From assembly GCA_020848595.1 (NCBI GenBank), contig JADLHV010000099.1, forward strand, positions 1-27,809: DNA of 27,809 nucleotides. The letters run 5' to 3'. Below the pieces are notes generated by a model that saw only the letters and a program-made list of their open reading frames with translations, was not told the origin of the DNA and did no database searches. Below are positions 7,821 to 15,190 of the stretch, piece by piece. The stretch is from Bacteroidia bacterium (lineage in GTDB: Bacteria; Bacteroidota; Bacteroidia; NS11-12g; UBA955). Position 1 is the stretch's first letter; the number at the start of each line of letters is the position of its first letter. The position numbers and the translations under genes are program-made.

Positions 7821-7971
7821 AAGTTCGACATTTCGCCAATTGCCTCCACGAAAAAGAGAGCGAGAATGAGAGCCAAAGCGACATTCGATGCTCTCTTTTT
7901 TTTTATCCTCTGAAGTTTAAACGAAAGAGGGTTCGCTCTCATTCTCATAATTTCACCCCATATCGTGATAG
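7821..7971 (+). repeat. Structured intergenic repeat, copy A
   Basis: This element shares ordered blocks with copy B (9732-9921). They are AAGTTCGACA (7821-7830), TTTCGCCAATTGCCTCCAC (7831-7849, 18 of 19 identical to B), then a stem, a T run, a second complement of the stem, TTTCACCC (7951-7958) and a block with CGTGAT (7964-7969). The stem word GAGAATGAGAGC (7862-7873) is complementary over 12 nt to GCTCTCATTCTC (7935-7946). Its last six bases also pair with GCTCTC (7890-7895), directly before nine T. The stem sequence is unrelated to that of copy B although the layout is the same. Confidence 0.6.
7868..7904 (+). terminator. Terminator-like hairpin inside copy A
   Basis: GAGAGC (7868-7873) pairs with GCTCTC (7890-7895), with a possible inner CGA/TCG pairing, and nine T follow (7896-7904). 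No gene on the + strand ends just before it except the tRNA, which already has its own terminator. Confidence 0.5.
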
Positions 7972-8051
7972 AACGTGACTCGTCCTAAAAAAAATACACA
8001 AAGACGTGAAATAACGATTGTAACTAAACTGTATTTCATGAATTATTTAAG

Positions 8052-8059
8052 TATATTTG
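8052..8059 (+). promoter_or_regulatory. -7 box (TATATTTG) for the 8071 gene
   Basis: A perfect TAnnTTTG ends 11 nt before the ATG at 8071. It lies inside the longer reading frame that begins with GTG at 7975 and downstream of an ATG at 8038. It therefore favours 8071 as the true start, with a leader of about 5 nt. Confidence 0.5.
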
Positions 8060-8070
8060 TTCGAGTATAT

Positions 8071-9504
8071 ATGTTTTTATATTTAAAAGTTACAAATATT
8101 TTTCTTTTAATTGTTCTTTTTGGCACTAATGTAAATGCACAAATTACATATTTCAAAAACGTTCATTTACCAATTCAAGATTCAATTCTTGAAGGAAGTA
8201 GAGGCGAAAAAGTCTTATACCTAAATGGTTATTTCTACTCTTTAAATAGAACTTTAGTAAAGATTTCGCCTCAAGTTGAAAAGAATCAGATTTACTTTGT
8301 TAAATACAACCTGCAAGGAGATACCTTATTTGCAAAAAAAATAATAGAGGATACCTTATCTTTTGCTTACTTAAATTCAAGGTTGGTCGTAAATTCTTCA
8401 AAAGATGGATTTAAGTTTAGTTATTCAAGAAGTCCAGGTAACTATAAGAGTAATCTATTTAATTTTATTGTTTACATTGATACCCAAGGGGTAATTACTA
8501 AAAATCTTAAACAAAATGTAACAACGGATAATAATTATTACTCTTCTAATATAAAAACAATTTTCATAGAAGATTCCACTTATGGAATTGTAAATCAATT
8601 TGGAAAGAATGTCGATACTGCAATCAGCTATTTAATTAAATGGGTAGACGATAAAAGATATGATACTATTATAAAAAATGGCAATCAAAACCCATTTAGT
8701 TATTATATTGATTTAAAAAAAATAAGCAACGATAAATATGTTTTGTTTGAAGTTATCAAATATCCAAAAAGTGGTTTGCATGGCGATGGAAAGACAAATA
8801 TTAAAGTTTATGACAAGAATTTCAATATTATATTTATTCGTATTTTAAAAGGCTATTTTAATTTTATTGACTGCATATCAATACAAGATACATTAAATAT
8901 ATTAGCAACATACAGTTATCCATTTCAAATTCAAAACAACTTATTGAAGCATAGTTTTCATAAAATAAATCACAATGGTGACTCCATAATGAGTATTTCT
9001 TTTAAACCATATTATACAGATACTGCAACCAATACAAATGAATTAATTTATTTAAATTCTAAATTTTATATAGGTTCTCAGAGGTTTTTAAGCAGAATTG
9101 ATAGTAATTCTATTAAATTTCTTAAAGATATGCGAAATATTAGAATTTACAATTACTGTAAATTCAATGATAGTTTATTAGGTTTTGTTGGCACTTCGTA
9201 TGATTATACTTTGTCCAATATTGGAATTATGTCACAAGAAGGTCAAATTGTTTCTTTATCTAAAATTAATGAAGGAAATAAATTTGCCATATACCCCAAC
9301 CCTTCAAGAAATGGAAATATGTTTATTAATTCTAATCATCTTCCAACACAAATTAAAATCTACAATGCATTAGGACAACTGGTTTTTGAAAACAAAACAA
9401 TAAATACACTTCAATTAGAGACAGATTTAAATTCTGGAATTTATTTTATAGAAATTTTAGTCGAAGGTAATTATTGTTATTTCAAATGGGTGGTTGATCG
9501 TTAG
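8071..9504 (+). CDS. Secreted protein with T9SS type A sorting domain
   Basis: 477 residues from the chosen ATG (MFLYLKV, hydrophobic core, cleavage near NVNAQ). Longer starts at 7975 (GTG) and 8038 would place a clumsy tail before the signal peptide and lie upstream of the -7 box at 8052-8059. The central 370 residues are rich in Asn, Lys, Tyr and Ile and resemble the unannotated beta-rich surface proteins of this phylum. I recognise no domain. The last 75 residues are a type A sorting domain (FAIYPNPSRNG, IKIYNALGQLVFENK, ending with WVVDR). The gene looks even more AT-rich than its neighbours. It stands alone between two repeat-bearing intergenic zones. Confidence 0.8.
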   Translation: MFLYLKVTNIFLLIVLFGTNVNAQITYFKNVHLPIQDSILEGSRGEKVLYLNGYFYSLNRTLVKISPQVEKNQIYFVKYNLQGDTLFAKKIIEDTLSFAYLNSRLVVNSSKDGFKFSYSRSPGNYKSNLFNFIVYIDTQGVITKNLKQNVTTDNNYYSSNIKTIFIEDSTYGIVNQFGKNVDTAISYLIKWVDDKRYDTIIKNGNQNPFSYYIDLKKISNDKYVLFEVIKYPKSGLHGDGKTNIKVYDKNFNIIFIRILKGYFNFIDCISIQDTLNILATYSYPFQIQNNLLKHSFHKINHNGDSIMSISFKPYYTDTATNTNELIYLNSKFYIGSQRFLSRIDSNSIKFLKDMRNIRIYNYCKFNDSLLGFVGTSYDYTLSNIGIMSQEGQIVSLSKINEGNKFAIYPNPSRNGNMFINSNHLPTQIKIYNALGQLVFENKTINTLQLETDLNSGIYFIEILVEGNYCYFKWVVDR

Positions 9505-9731
9505 TTCTATTGGGGTTTTCACACATTCTAAAAGATTAATTTTGTTTAACAAAGGGCACAAACGATAAAAATTGTTTAGTTATTACTATAAAAAAATTAG
9601 TTACACCACTTTCCAACTATGAAAACTAAACCAACTATTCCCATCTTTGCATCAATTCAAAATCTCACACAAAATTTATTATATTTTGTGACTTAATTCC
9701 CTGAAAAATAGTTAATTAATTCAAATTGAAT

Positions 9732-9921
9732 AAGTTCGACAACTTGGCGTAAGCATTCTCACGACCGAAGGAAGTATTTCGCCAATTGCCTTCACCTTCT
9801 AGCAGAGAAACCCTGAAAGCAATACTCAGGGTTTTTTATGAAAATTCTTCAGGGTTTCACCCAATGGTAGAATAAATTCACCACAAGGCAATGCAGTTCA
9901 GGGCATATACTATAGCGTGAT
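9732..9921 (+). repeat. Structured intergenic repeat, copy B
   Basis: Same ordered blocks as copy A: AAGTTCGACA (9732-9741), TTTCGCCAATTGCCTTCAC (9777-9795), a stem with T run, a second complement, TTTCACCC (9855-9862) and a block with GCGTGAT (9915-9921). Extra sequence separates the first two blocks and the last two. The stem word GAAACCCTGAA (9807-9817) is complementary to TCAGGGTTT (9826-9834), which merges into a T run. It is also complementary over 11 nt to TTCAGGGTTTC (9848-9858). The inserted CAACTTGGCG (9740-9749) is also roughly complementary to CGCCAATTG (9780-9788). Confidence 0.6.
9808..9837 (+). terminator. Terminator-like hairpin inside copy B
   Basis: AAACCCTGA (9808-9816) pairs perfectly with TCAGGGTTT (9826-9834) around AAGCAATAC, with T to 9837. 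The nearest + strand gene ends about 300 nt upstream, so it may end that transcript or belong to the repeat itself. Confidence 0.6.
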
Positions 9922-9972
9922 TTAATCGAAAAATTCTAAGACTAGGAATTCCCTTCAAAAAAAATAAAATGC

Positions 9973-10009
9973 AATTATGGCAATAAATAACTTAATGAAT
10001 TATGGCAAT
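9973..10009. repeat. Pair of 12-nt direct repeats
   Basis: AATTATGGCAAT occurs at 9973-9984 and again at 9998-10009, 25 nt start to start. It lies in gene-free DNA and could be a pair of protein binding sites or chance. Confidence 0.4.
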
Positions 10010-10083
10010 TTAGAGTAGCACTCTCATTTCTAATTTGAGCATTTCGCCTACGGCCTATTACAAACTGTCACAAAAATGTCATA

Positions 10084-10099
10084 TTCATTATATAATGAA
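10084..10099. promoter_or_regulatory. 16-nt perfect palindrome, possible operator
   Basis: TTCATTATATAATGAA is a perfect 16-nt palindrome about 200 nt upstream of the oxidoreductase. AT-only centres like this arise easily by chance in such DNA, so binding by a dimeric regulator is only a possibility. Confidence 0.3.
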
Positions 10100-10191
10100 A
10101 CTTTCAATTTAATTCTTACGTCTATATTCACAAATAGGATAACTATTTCGATAACTAATGAGATTATCCCATTTCATACGCTGATGCAAAG

Positions 10192-10225
10192 AAGCTGCCG
10201 GATTACCTATGCCGGTGGCTTTTTT
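10192..10225 (+). terminator. Strong orphan intrinsic terminator
   Basis: AAGCTGCCGG (10192-10201) pairs over all ten positions (two G-T wobbles) with CCGGTGGCTT (10212-10221) around a 10-nt loop, and a T run continues to 10225. No coding sequence ends within 680 nt upstream on this strand. It may close a non-coding transcript. Confidence 0.75.
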
Positions 10226-10306
10226 GTTTTTAAACCCAAATCATTTTAACTTCATCGAAATACCCTGCTTTGATTTCTTATCTAGTTTACTTTGCAGGTT
10301 ATTAAT

Positions 10307-11269
10307 ATGAAAGCTGCAGTAAATACTCAATATGGTCCACCAGAAGTCGTTAGTATTCAAGAAATCCCAATTCCAATACCTAATCCAAACCAGATTTTAA
10401 TAAAAGTGCATTATGCTACAGTTAATCGAACAGATTGCGGTTTCAGAAGCGCCGAATATTTTATTTCTAGATTTTTTAGTGGATTACTTAAACCTCATTT
10501 CAATACTCTTGGTTGCGAATTTTCAGGTACAATTATTTCACTCGGTAAACAAGTGACTCAATTTAACGTTGGAGATAGAATTTTTGGATTCAATGACAAA
10601 CACTTTGGAGCTCATGCCGAATATCAATTACTTAATATGAATGACCCCATTGGCATTATTCCTGATGAGGTAAATTTTGAAACTGCTGCTTGCCTTTGCG
10701 AAGGAGGACATTACGCTCTCTCAGATATCAAAGCCGTAAAAATTAAAAAAGGAGATAAAGTTTTAATTAATGGCGCTACAGGAGCAATTGGTTCTGCCGC
10801 TATTCAAATTTGTGTTCACTTAGGAGCCGATGTAACTGCAGTTTGTGCAACTGAAAACATTTCCCTAATCGAATCTCTTCATCCAGCCAAAATTATTGAT
10901 TATAAAAAAGAAGATTTTACTCAAACTAATGATAAATATGATTGGATCTTTGATGCTGTTGGTAAAAGCAGTTTTGGTAAATGTAAAAATATTTTAAATC
11001 AAAATGGTATTTATATCTCTACTGAATTAGGCCCATATTGGGAAAATCCTTTGCGCGCATTATTCATCTCTCCATTTAGTAAAAAGAAAGTTTTATTTCC
11101 TATACCATCAATTAAAACGGAGGATATAAACTACTTATTACATTTACACTTAAATGGGCACTATAACCCTCTAATTGACCGAATTTACGAACTAGACCAA
11201 ATTGTTGAAGCATATCATTATGTTGAATCTGGCTTTAAAAATGGAAACGTTCTATTAAGAATATCCTAA
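10307..11269 (+). CDS. NAD(P)-dependent MDR oxidoreductase (quinone oxidoreductase-like)
   Basis: 320 residues of the medium-chain dehydrogenase/reductase superfamily. The N-terminal GroES-like domain starts MKAAVNTQYGPPEVV and includes GCEFSGTIISLG and GDRIFGF. A Rossmann domain has the loop GATGAIGSAAIQI around residue 150 and DWIFDAVGKSSF. I see no structural-zinc cysteine cluster, which fits the zinc-free quinone oxidoreductase/enoyl reductase branch. The ATG at 10307 is chosen over a TTG five codons upstream because MKAAV is the usual family start, and a -7-like TTACTTTG (10287-10294) overlaps the TTG. The substrate cannot be assigned. It is followed by a lipoprotein gene on the same strand after 55 nt. 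Confidence 0.88.
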   Translation: MKAAVNTQYGPPEVVSIQEIPIPIPNPNQILIKVHYATVNRTDCGFRSAEYFISRFFSGLLKPHFNTLGCEFSGTIISLGKQVTQFNVGDRIFGFNDKHFGAHAEYQLLNMNDPIGIIPDEVNFETAACLCEGGHYALSDIKAVKIKKGDKVLINGATGAIGSAAIQICVHLGADVTAVCATENISLIESLHPAKIIDYKKEDFTQTNDKYDWIFDAVGKSSFGKCKNILNQNGIYISTELGPYWENPLRALFISPFSKKKVLFPIPSIKTEDINYLLHLHLNGHYNPLIDRIYELDQIVEAYHYVESGFKNGNVLLRIS

Positions 11270-11324
11270 CAAATAATTGGCAATTCAATCTATTTTATCG
11301 AATTTCGAATCAAAATCTTAATCG

Positions 11325-12035
11325 ATGAATAGATTCTATTTGTTTTCAATTTGTTTCGCTTTTATATTTTCAAATACTGCTTGTAATAATAAATCAAAAT
11401 CAGTAACAGACAATTCTAACATAATTGTTGTAAACGATTCAGTTAAAACAAATATTAGTCGATTTAGTATAGACACGGCTGATATTCCTAAAGAAATTGA
11501 CATACAAGGCATTGCTGATTCGGTTATCCATTGGACGGATAAATCTGGTGAATACATTGCTGTTAGAACTAAAACTTTACCGTATCAGACAGTAGATTCT
11601 GTTAACAATATTTTACTTAATAATGTCGATTTATATGTGTACTGTTTTAAGTTTAACCCTACTAATCAAAAATATGAACGTATATGGCATATCCATGACT
11701 TTGTAAAAGATTGTGAATTTGATTTATTGGCGGATTTTTTTAATGATGTATTCGAAATAACTGATTTAAACAATAATGAAATTCCAGAAATATGGACCAT
11801 GTATAGAACGGCTTGTCGAAGCGATGTGAGTCCTTGCGAAATGAAAATAATAATATACGAAGGCGTTAATAAATTCGCTATGCGTGGCACTCAACTTATT
11901 CAATTAAGTAAAACAGAAAAATACGGCGGTGAATTTGTATTAGATAAAGCCCTCACTAATGCAGATTCTCTTATCATTGAGCATGCTAAATCTCTTTGGA
12001 ATATGCATCTTAAAGAACAATTTGACACCAATTAA
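11325..12035 (+). CDS. Lipoprotein, M949_RS01915-like family
   Basis: 236 residues with a lipoprotein signal: MNRFYLF, a hydrophobic core, then SNTAC with the acylated Cys20. The mature part contains ITDLNNNEIPEIW and YRTACRSDVSPCEMKIIIYE. I associate these with a Bacteroidota family named after Riemerella M949_RS01915, reported in the context of surface polysaccharide. That link is from memory and weak as to function. The Asp/Asn-rich segment DLNNNEIPE looks like a calcium-binding type turn. A cupin gene follows after 9 nt, so the two are likely co-transcribed. Confidence 0.65.
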   Translation: MNRFYLFSICFAFIFSNTACNNKSKSVTDNSNIIVVNDSVKTNISRFSIDTADIPKEIDIQGIADSVIHWTDKSGEYIAVRTKTLPYQTVDSVNNILLNNVDLYVYCFKFNPTNQKYERIWHIHDFVKDCEFDLLADFFNDVFEITDLNNNEIPEIWTMYRTACRSDVSPCEMKIIIYEGVNKFAMRGTQLIQLSKTEKYGGEFVLDKALTNADSLIIEHAKSLWNMHLKEQFDTN

Positions 12036-12044
12036 ATTTCAATT

Positions 12045-12410
12045 ATGTTGTGTAAACCTATTAATTTAAAAGAAAAACTAAATTTATTTAATGACCATTG
12101 GCACCCCAGAATTCTTGCTGAACTCAATGGACAACAAGTTAAAATCGCCAAACTTAAAGGTGAATTCACCTGGCATAAACACGACAACGAAGACGAATTA
12201 TTCTTAGTATTAAGCGGTGTTTTAATAATTGAAATGCGCGACAAAACAGTTACAATCAATGAAAATGAATTTGTGGTAATTCCTAAGGGCATTGAACACA
12301 AACCTATTGCCGAAAATGAAGTTCATGTTTTACTTTTCGAACCATCTAGTACTATTAATACTGGTAACATAAAAAACGAAAACACAAAGGAAAAACTAGA
12401 TTGGATTTGA
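12045..12410 (+). CDS. Small cupin-domain protein
   Basis: 121 residues, a single cupin barrel without signal peptide. Motif 1 is GEFTWHKHDNEDELFLVLSG, with the two His and the Glu that usually bind a metal. Motif 2 includes FVVIPKGIEHKP, with the third His. Small single-domain cupins of this kind have varied roles (isomerases, dioxygenases, sensors) and nothing here chooses among them. It starts 9 nt after the lipoprotein stop. Confidence 0.85.
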   Translation: MLCKPINLKEKLNLFNDHWHPRILAELNGQQVKIAKLKGEFTWHKHDNEDELFLVLSGVLIIEMRDKTVTINENEFVVIPKGIEHKPIAENEVHVLLFEPSSTINTGNIKNENTKEKLDWI

Positions 12411-12582
12411 TTTTAGTCTGCAATTCTGCGACCTTTTATTATACGCAAACAACGACATCTAAATAGGAATATTATAACCACATTTACAAAGCTATTTTAG
12501 CCATGTTATTAATTTACTTTAAAACTAAAAAAGCCATCCAAAATCATCCAATCTATAATAAATCAATTCAATAAAACAAACG

Positions 12583-13017
12583 ATGATTCGCTCATATAAT
12601 CCTATTGATAAAAATGCTTTGATTTCTATCATGCAGGAATTAATTCCAGAGTATTTTGACCCTTCTGAAATTGAAGCATACAAACATTATCTTGAACATG
12701 AAATCGAAGAGTATTTTGTTATAGAACACCAAGGGAAGATTATAGGTGGTGGTGGAATCAATTATTTAACTGAATTGTTAGAAACACGTATTAGCTGGGA
12801 TTTAATTCACACGAAATACCAAGGAAAAGGATTTGGAAAGGAAATCCTATCTCATAGAATAAAGCATATCAAAAAAACTGCACCTAATCAACCAATTATT
12901 GTTAGAACATCTCAACATACTTATCAATTTTATGAAAAAAATGGCTTTGCTATAAATCAAATTGTGAAAGATTTCTGGAGTCCTGGATATGATCTATATT
13001 ATATGACATTACTATAG
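12583..13017 (+). CDS. GNAT-family N-acetyltransferase
   Basis: 144 residues with the GNAT fold order. The acetyl-CoA pyrophosphate-binding motif A is KYQGKGFGKEILSHR around residues 85-99, and motif B is the later TYQFYEKNGFAINQIV. The acceptor substrate is unknown. It stands 172 nt after the cupin gene and 200 nt before a second, only distantly similar GNAT gene. Confidence 0.87.
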   Translation: MIRSYNPIDKNALISIMQELIPEYFDPSEIEAYKHYLEHEIEEYFVIEHQGKIIGGGGINYLTELLETRISWDLIHTKYQGKGFGKEILSHRIKHIKKTAPNQPIIVRTSQHTYQFYEKNGFAINQIVKDFWSPGYDLYYMTLL

Positions 13018-13079
13018 AAAATATTTATACTATTATATTTTGCAACGATTGATATAAGAGCTAATAAATAACTAGCGCA

Positions 13080-13113
13080 TTTTAAATAATTTAAAAAAAA
13101 CTATTTAAATAGT
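13080..13113. promoter_or_regulatory. Two adjacent AT-rich palindromes
   Basis: TTTTAAATAATTTAAAA (13080-13096) and ACTATTTAAATAGT (13100-13113) are both perfect dyads, separated by 3 nt, about 90-100 nt upstream of the second GNAT promoter. They could be operator sites or curved DNA. AT-only sequence makes chance plausible. Confidence 0.3.
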
Positions 13114-13172
13114 CACATCTTGCGCTCAAAAATTGAAAAAACAAAAAAGCACTTTAATCCATAATGAAATGA

Positions 13173-13206
13173 TTTGAAGTAAAAAGAAATCTATTCTATA
13201 CATTTG
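13173..13206 (+). promoter_or_regulatory. -33/-7 promoter (TTTG ... TACATTTG) for the second GNAT gene
   Basis: TTTG at 13173-13176 and TACATTTG at 13199-13206 are separated by 22 nt, close to the Bacteroidota promoter spacing. The -7 box swallows the GTG at 13206 that could otherwise start the frame. Translation should therefore begin at the ATG at 13218, with a leader of only a few bases. Confidence 0.6.
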
Positions 13207-13217
13207 TGAATCAAACC

Positions 13218-13685
13218 ATGAAAATCAAAATTACTGAAACAGCCGATCCATTGCTATTAACGCAACTGAATAAAGAAGTTCAAAACTTGCATGCAACAAT
13301 GCAACCTCATATATTCAAACCATTTGACGAACAAGCAATAGAAATGGCCATGAGAAAGATAGTGAGCACGCCGAACAATAAATGTCATATAGCTAGTATA
13401 GGATCGGAGATTTGCGGGTATATGATATCCTATATTCGAGAATATCCCGAAACAGCCTTTACAATATCCAGAAAATCATTATACATTGATCAAATAGCCG
13501 TAATTGCAGGACAACGTAATAAGGGCATCGGTAAAGCCTTATTAAAATATGCTTATCATATGGCTATTTATGCGAATATTAGGAGAATTGAGCTCGACCA
13601 TTGGACGAGTAACTCACCTGCATCACAATTTTTCAAGAACAATGGTTTCAGTTTGTACCGTGAAATGTTGATGAAAGAAATGTAG
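13218..13685 (+). CDS. GNAT-family N-acetyltransferase
   Basis: 155 residues from the ATG that follows the promoter (MKIKITETADP). Motif A is AGQRNKGIGKALLKYAYHMA, with the R/QxxGxG/A acetyl-CoA loop. A typical WTSNSPASQFFKNNGF segment, as in many GNATs acting on small molecules or aminoglycoside-like substrates, follows near the C-terminus. The substrate is unknown. It converges on the DUF937-like gene with only 3 nt between stop codons. Confidence 0.87.
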   Translation: MKIKITETADPLLLTQLNKEVQNLHATMQPHIFKPFDEQAIEMAMRKIVSTPNNKCHIASIGSEICGYMISYIREYPETAFTISRKSLYIDQIAVIAGQRNKGIGKALLKYAYHMAIYANIRRIELDHWTSNSPASQFFKNNGFSLYREMLMKEM

Positions 13686-13688
13686 GAC

Positions 13689-14129
13689 TTAAAACAGACC
13701 TTTAACTTTTCCTAGGATATCACCTATACCACCGCCATTACCAGATACAGAACTAATAATATCTTGCAAATCGAAACTATTATCGTTAGGATCATTGGTT
13801 TTGTTTACAAATTTCTCCATCACTTGAGGAACAAGTTTACTTACTATTCCTTGAGCTTGAGAAGCATCTAAACCCAATTTATCCATAAGTTTACCAGCAA
13901 CACCACCCGCAATATTTGCAATTTCTGGATTTGAACTTACATTTCCGCCCTTAAACATATCCATAATAGAGTTTAATCCACCACCTGAGCCTAATTGCTT
14001 TAAATGATCCATAATTCCCTCAGAAGCTAAGCCCACTGCTTCATCATTTCTTTCATTTGGAACAGATGGGTTATTAATGATGGCATCACCAGCATTTTCT
14101 TGTACTAATTTTAAAAGATTTTCAAACAT
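13689..14129 (-). CDS. DUF937/YidB-like small protein
   Basis: 146 residues, no signal peptide, with Gly-rich linkers and short helical segments (FENLLKLVQENA, ANIAGGVAGKLMDKLGL, GIVSKLVPQVMEKF). This composition and the repeated short helices resemble DUF937/YidB-like proteins, whose function is unknown. A perfect -7 box (TAAATTTG on the - strand, 14149-14156) lies 19 nt before the ATG. The gene follows frr on the same strand after 133 nt but seems to have its own promoter. Confidence 0.65.
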   Translation of the reverse strand: MFENLLKLVQENAGDAIINNPSVPNERNDEAVGLASEGIMDHLKQLGSGGGLNSIMDMFKGGNVSSNPEIANIAGGVAGKLMDKLGLDASQAQGIVSKLVPQVMEKFVNKTNDPNDNSFDLQDIISSVSGNGGGIGDILGKVKGLF

Positions 14130-14148
14130 AATTAAATTTAAATTGCTT

Positions 14149-14156
14149 CAAATTTA
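14149..14156 (-). promoter_or_regulatory. -7 box (TAAATTTG) for the DUF937-like gene
   Basis: A perfect TAnnTTTG on the - strand with its end 19 nt before the ATG at 14129. No clear -33 element. Confidence 0.45.
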
Positions 14157-14262
14157 ATCGTTACCATGGAGTTATAGGTTATGACTATATAAAAAAATAG
14201 CAAATAAATCGAGAGAACAACTCAACTTATTGATTTAAAGACAGTATCAGAAATAATGAAAA

Positions 14263-14826
14263 TTAAACGGTCATAATTTCTTTTTCTTTTTCAATCACCA
14301 TAGCATCAATTTTGGAAATAAGTGCATCTAATTGTTTTTGAACCTTATTTTCAGAATCTTTTGCTTCATCTTCACTCAAACCATCTTTTTGAAGTTTTTT
14401 TATTTTTTCGTTTGTGTCTTTACGATAATTGCGCGCTACCACTTTACTTGCTTCACCTTCTTGTTTCACCATTTTGACCAATTGTTGTCTGCGTTCTTCG
14501 GTCATTGGAGGGATAGTAATACGAATAGCAAGTCCATCATTATTAGGAGCAAAGCCTAAATTGCTATTAATAATTGCGCGTTCGATATCATTAATAATAT
14601 TTTTTTCCCAAGGTTGGACCATAATAGTTCTAACATCTGGTGAAGAGACATTAGCCACTTGAGTTAAAGGAACTGGAGCACCGTAATATTCTACCATGAC
14701 GCTTTCGAGCATTCCTGGAGAAGCTTTTCCTGCGCGGATATTAGAGAATTCATGATTGGTGTGATTGATACACTTTTCGAGATTCTGGCTGAAATCGTTT
14801 AAAACATCGCTAATTGTTTGGCTCAT
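14263..14826 (-). CDS. frr: Ribosome recycling factor
   Basis: RRF splits post-termination ribosomes together with EF-G. The 187 residues match the family length of about 185. Signatures are NIRAGKASPGMLESVMVEYYG near residue 30, then PWEKNIINDIERAI and NDGLAIRITIPPMTEERR. The C-terminal helix is RDTNEKIKKLQKDG followed by EDEAKDSENKVQK. The start ATG at 14826 gives the usual N-terminus. No pyrH neighbour is visible, although pyrH-frr is a common pair in bacteria. The upstream gene here is the divergent tatA. Confidence 0.97.
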   Translation of the reverse strand: MSQTISDVLNDFSQNLEKCINHTNHEFSNIRAGKASPGMLESVMVEYYGAPVPLTQVANVSSPDVRTIMVQPWEKNIINDIERAIINSNLGFAPNNDGLAIRITIPPMTEERRQQLVKMVKQEGEASKVVARNYRKDTNEKIKKLQKDGLSEDEAKDSENKVQKQLDALISKIDAMVIEKEKEIMTV

Positions 14827-14934
14827 GATTAATTTTGGTAATAGACTTGCAAAGCAAAAGATTTAAATAAACTTTTAAAAATTTTTTATAAAAAATTCTC
14901 GTCAAAATTTATTCTCAATGTTTCAGATAATATG

Positions 14935-14942
14935 TACCTTTG
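14935..14942 (+). promoter_or_regulatory. -7 box (TACCTTTG) for tatA-gatA
   Basis: A perfect TAnnTTTG ends 21 nt before the tatA ATG, giving a leader of roughly 15 nt. It lies in the divergent frr-tatA intergenic region. Confidence 0.5.
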
Positions 14943-14963
14943 TCAGATTAATTTAACAAATCG

Positions 14964-15176
14964 ATGTCATTATTAATTTTAGGCAACCTTGGGCCAACAG
15001 AGATCATCCTTATCGTCGCAATCGTATTGATTTTTTTCGGAGGAAAGAAAATTCCAGAATTGATGCGTGGTCTTGGCAATGGTATTCGCGAATTCAACGA
15101 AGCTAAGAATAACGTCAAATCTGAAATAGAAAAAGGCATTAAGGAAAAACCTGCTGATTCAAACGAGAAAAATTAG
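14964..15176 (+). CDS. tatA: Twin-arginine translocase subunit TatA/TatE
   Basis: TatA forms the pore-like assembly of the Tat pathway that exports folded proteins across the inner membrane. The 70-residue protein has the family plan: one N-terminal membrane helix (PTEIILIVAIVLIFFGGKK), the FGGKKIPEL hinge, an amphipathic helix (RGLGNGIREFNEAK) and a charged tail. TatC is not in the window. The gatA ATG follows its stop after 14 nt and the two probably form an operon. Confidence 0.93.
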   Translation: MSLLILGNLGPTEIILIVAIVLIFFGGKKIPELMRGLGNGIREFNEAKNNVKSEIEKGIKEKPADSNEKN

Positions 15177-15190
15177 TCTTTTCCCTGTTG

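Larger units (their letters stand above)
9505..10306. other. Gene-free region of about 800 bases with several structured elements
   Basis: I find no credible coding sequence here; the best frame, 9619-9699, is 26 codons without family character. It contains a hairpin (CACAAAAT 9668-9675 with ATTTTGTG 9683-9690), a 13-nt dyad at 9719-9731, and structured repeat copy B at 9732-9921. Further on are a 12-nt direct repeat at 9973 and 9998, a partial third copy of the repeat core near 10039-10057, a 16-nt perfect palindrome at 10084-10099 and a strong terminator at 10192-10225. A TTACTTTG sequence at 10287-10294 may be the -7 box of the oxidoreductase. Confidence 0.6.

Noticed and set aside
7975..8070. 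Longer start (GTG at 7975 or ATG at 8038) for the T9SS type A protein
   Set aside because: Both lie upstream of the perfect -7 box at 8052-8059 and would put a long tail in front of the signal peptide.
9619..9699. 26-codon frame in the gene-free region
   Set aside because: Too short, no family character, and overlapped by a hairpin; nothing supports translation.
7821..9921. CRISPR array or integron-like attC array
   Set aside because: There are only two copies nearly 1.9 kb apart with a gene between them, no regular spacers, and no cas or integrase gene in the window.
13206..13217. GTG start at 13206 for the second GNAT gene
   Set aside because: The GTG begins on the last base of the TACATTTG promoter box, so it would not be in the transcript; ATG at 13218 is better.
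12411..13217. Mobile element around the two GNAT genes
   Set aside because: No transposase, terminal inverted repeats or target duplications are visible; only short AT-rich dyads are present.
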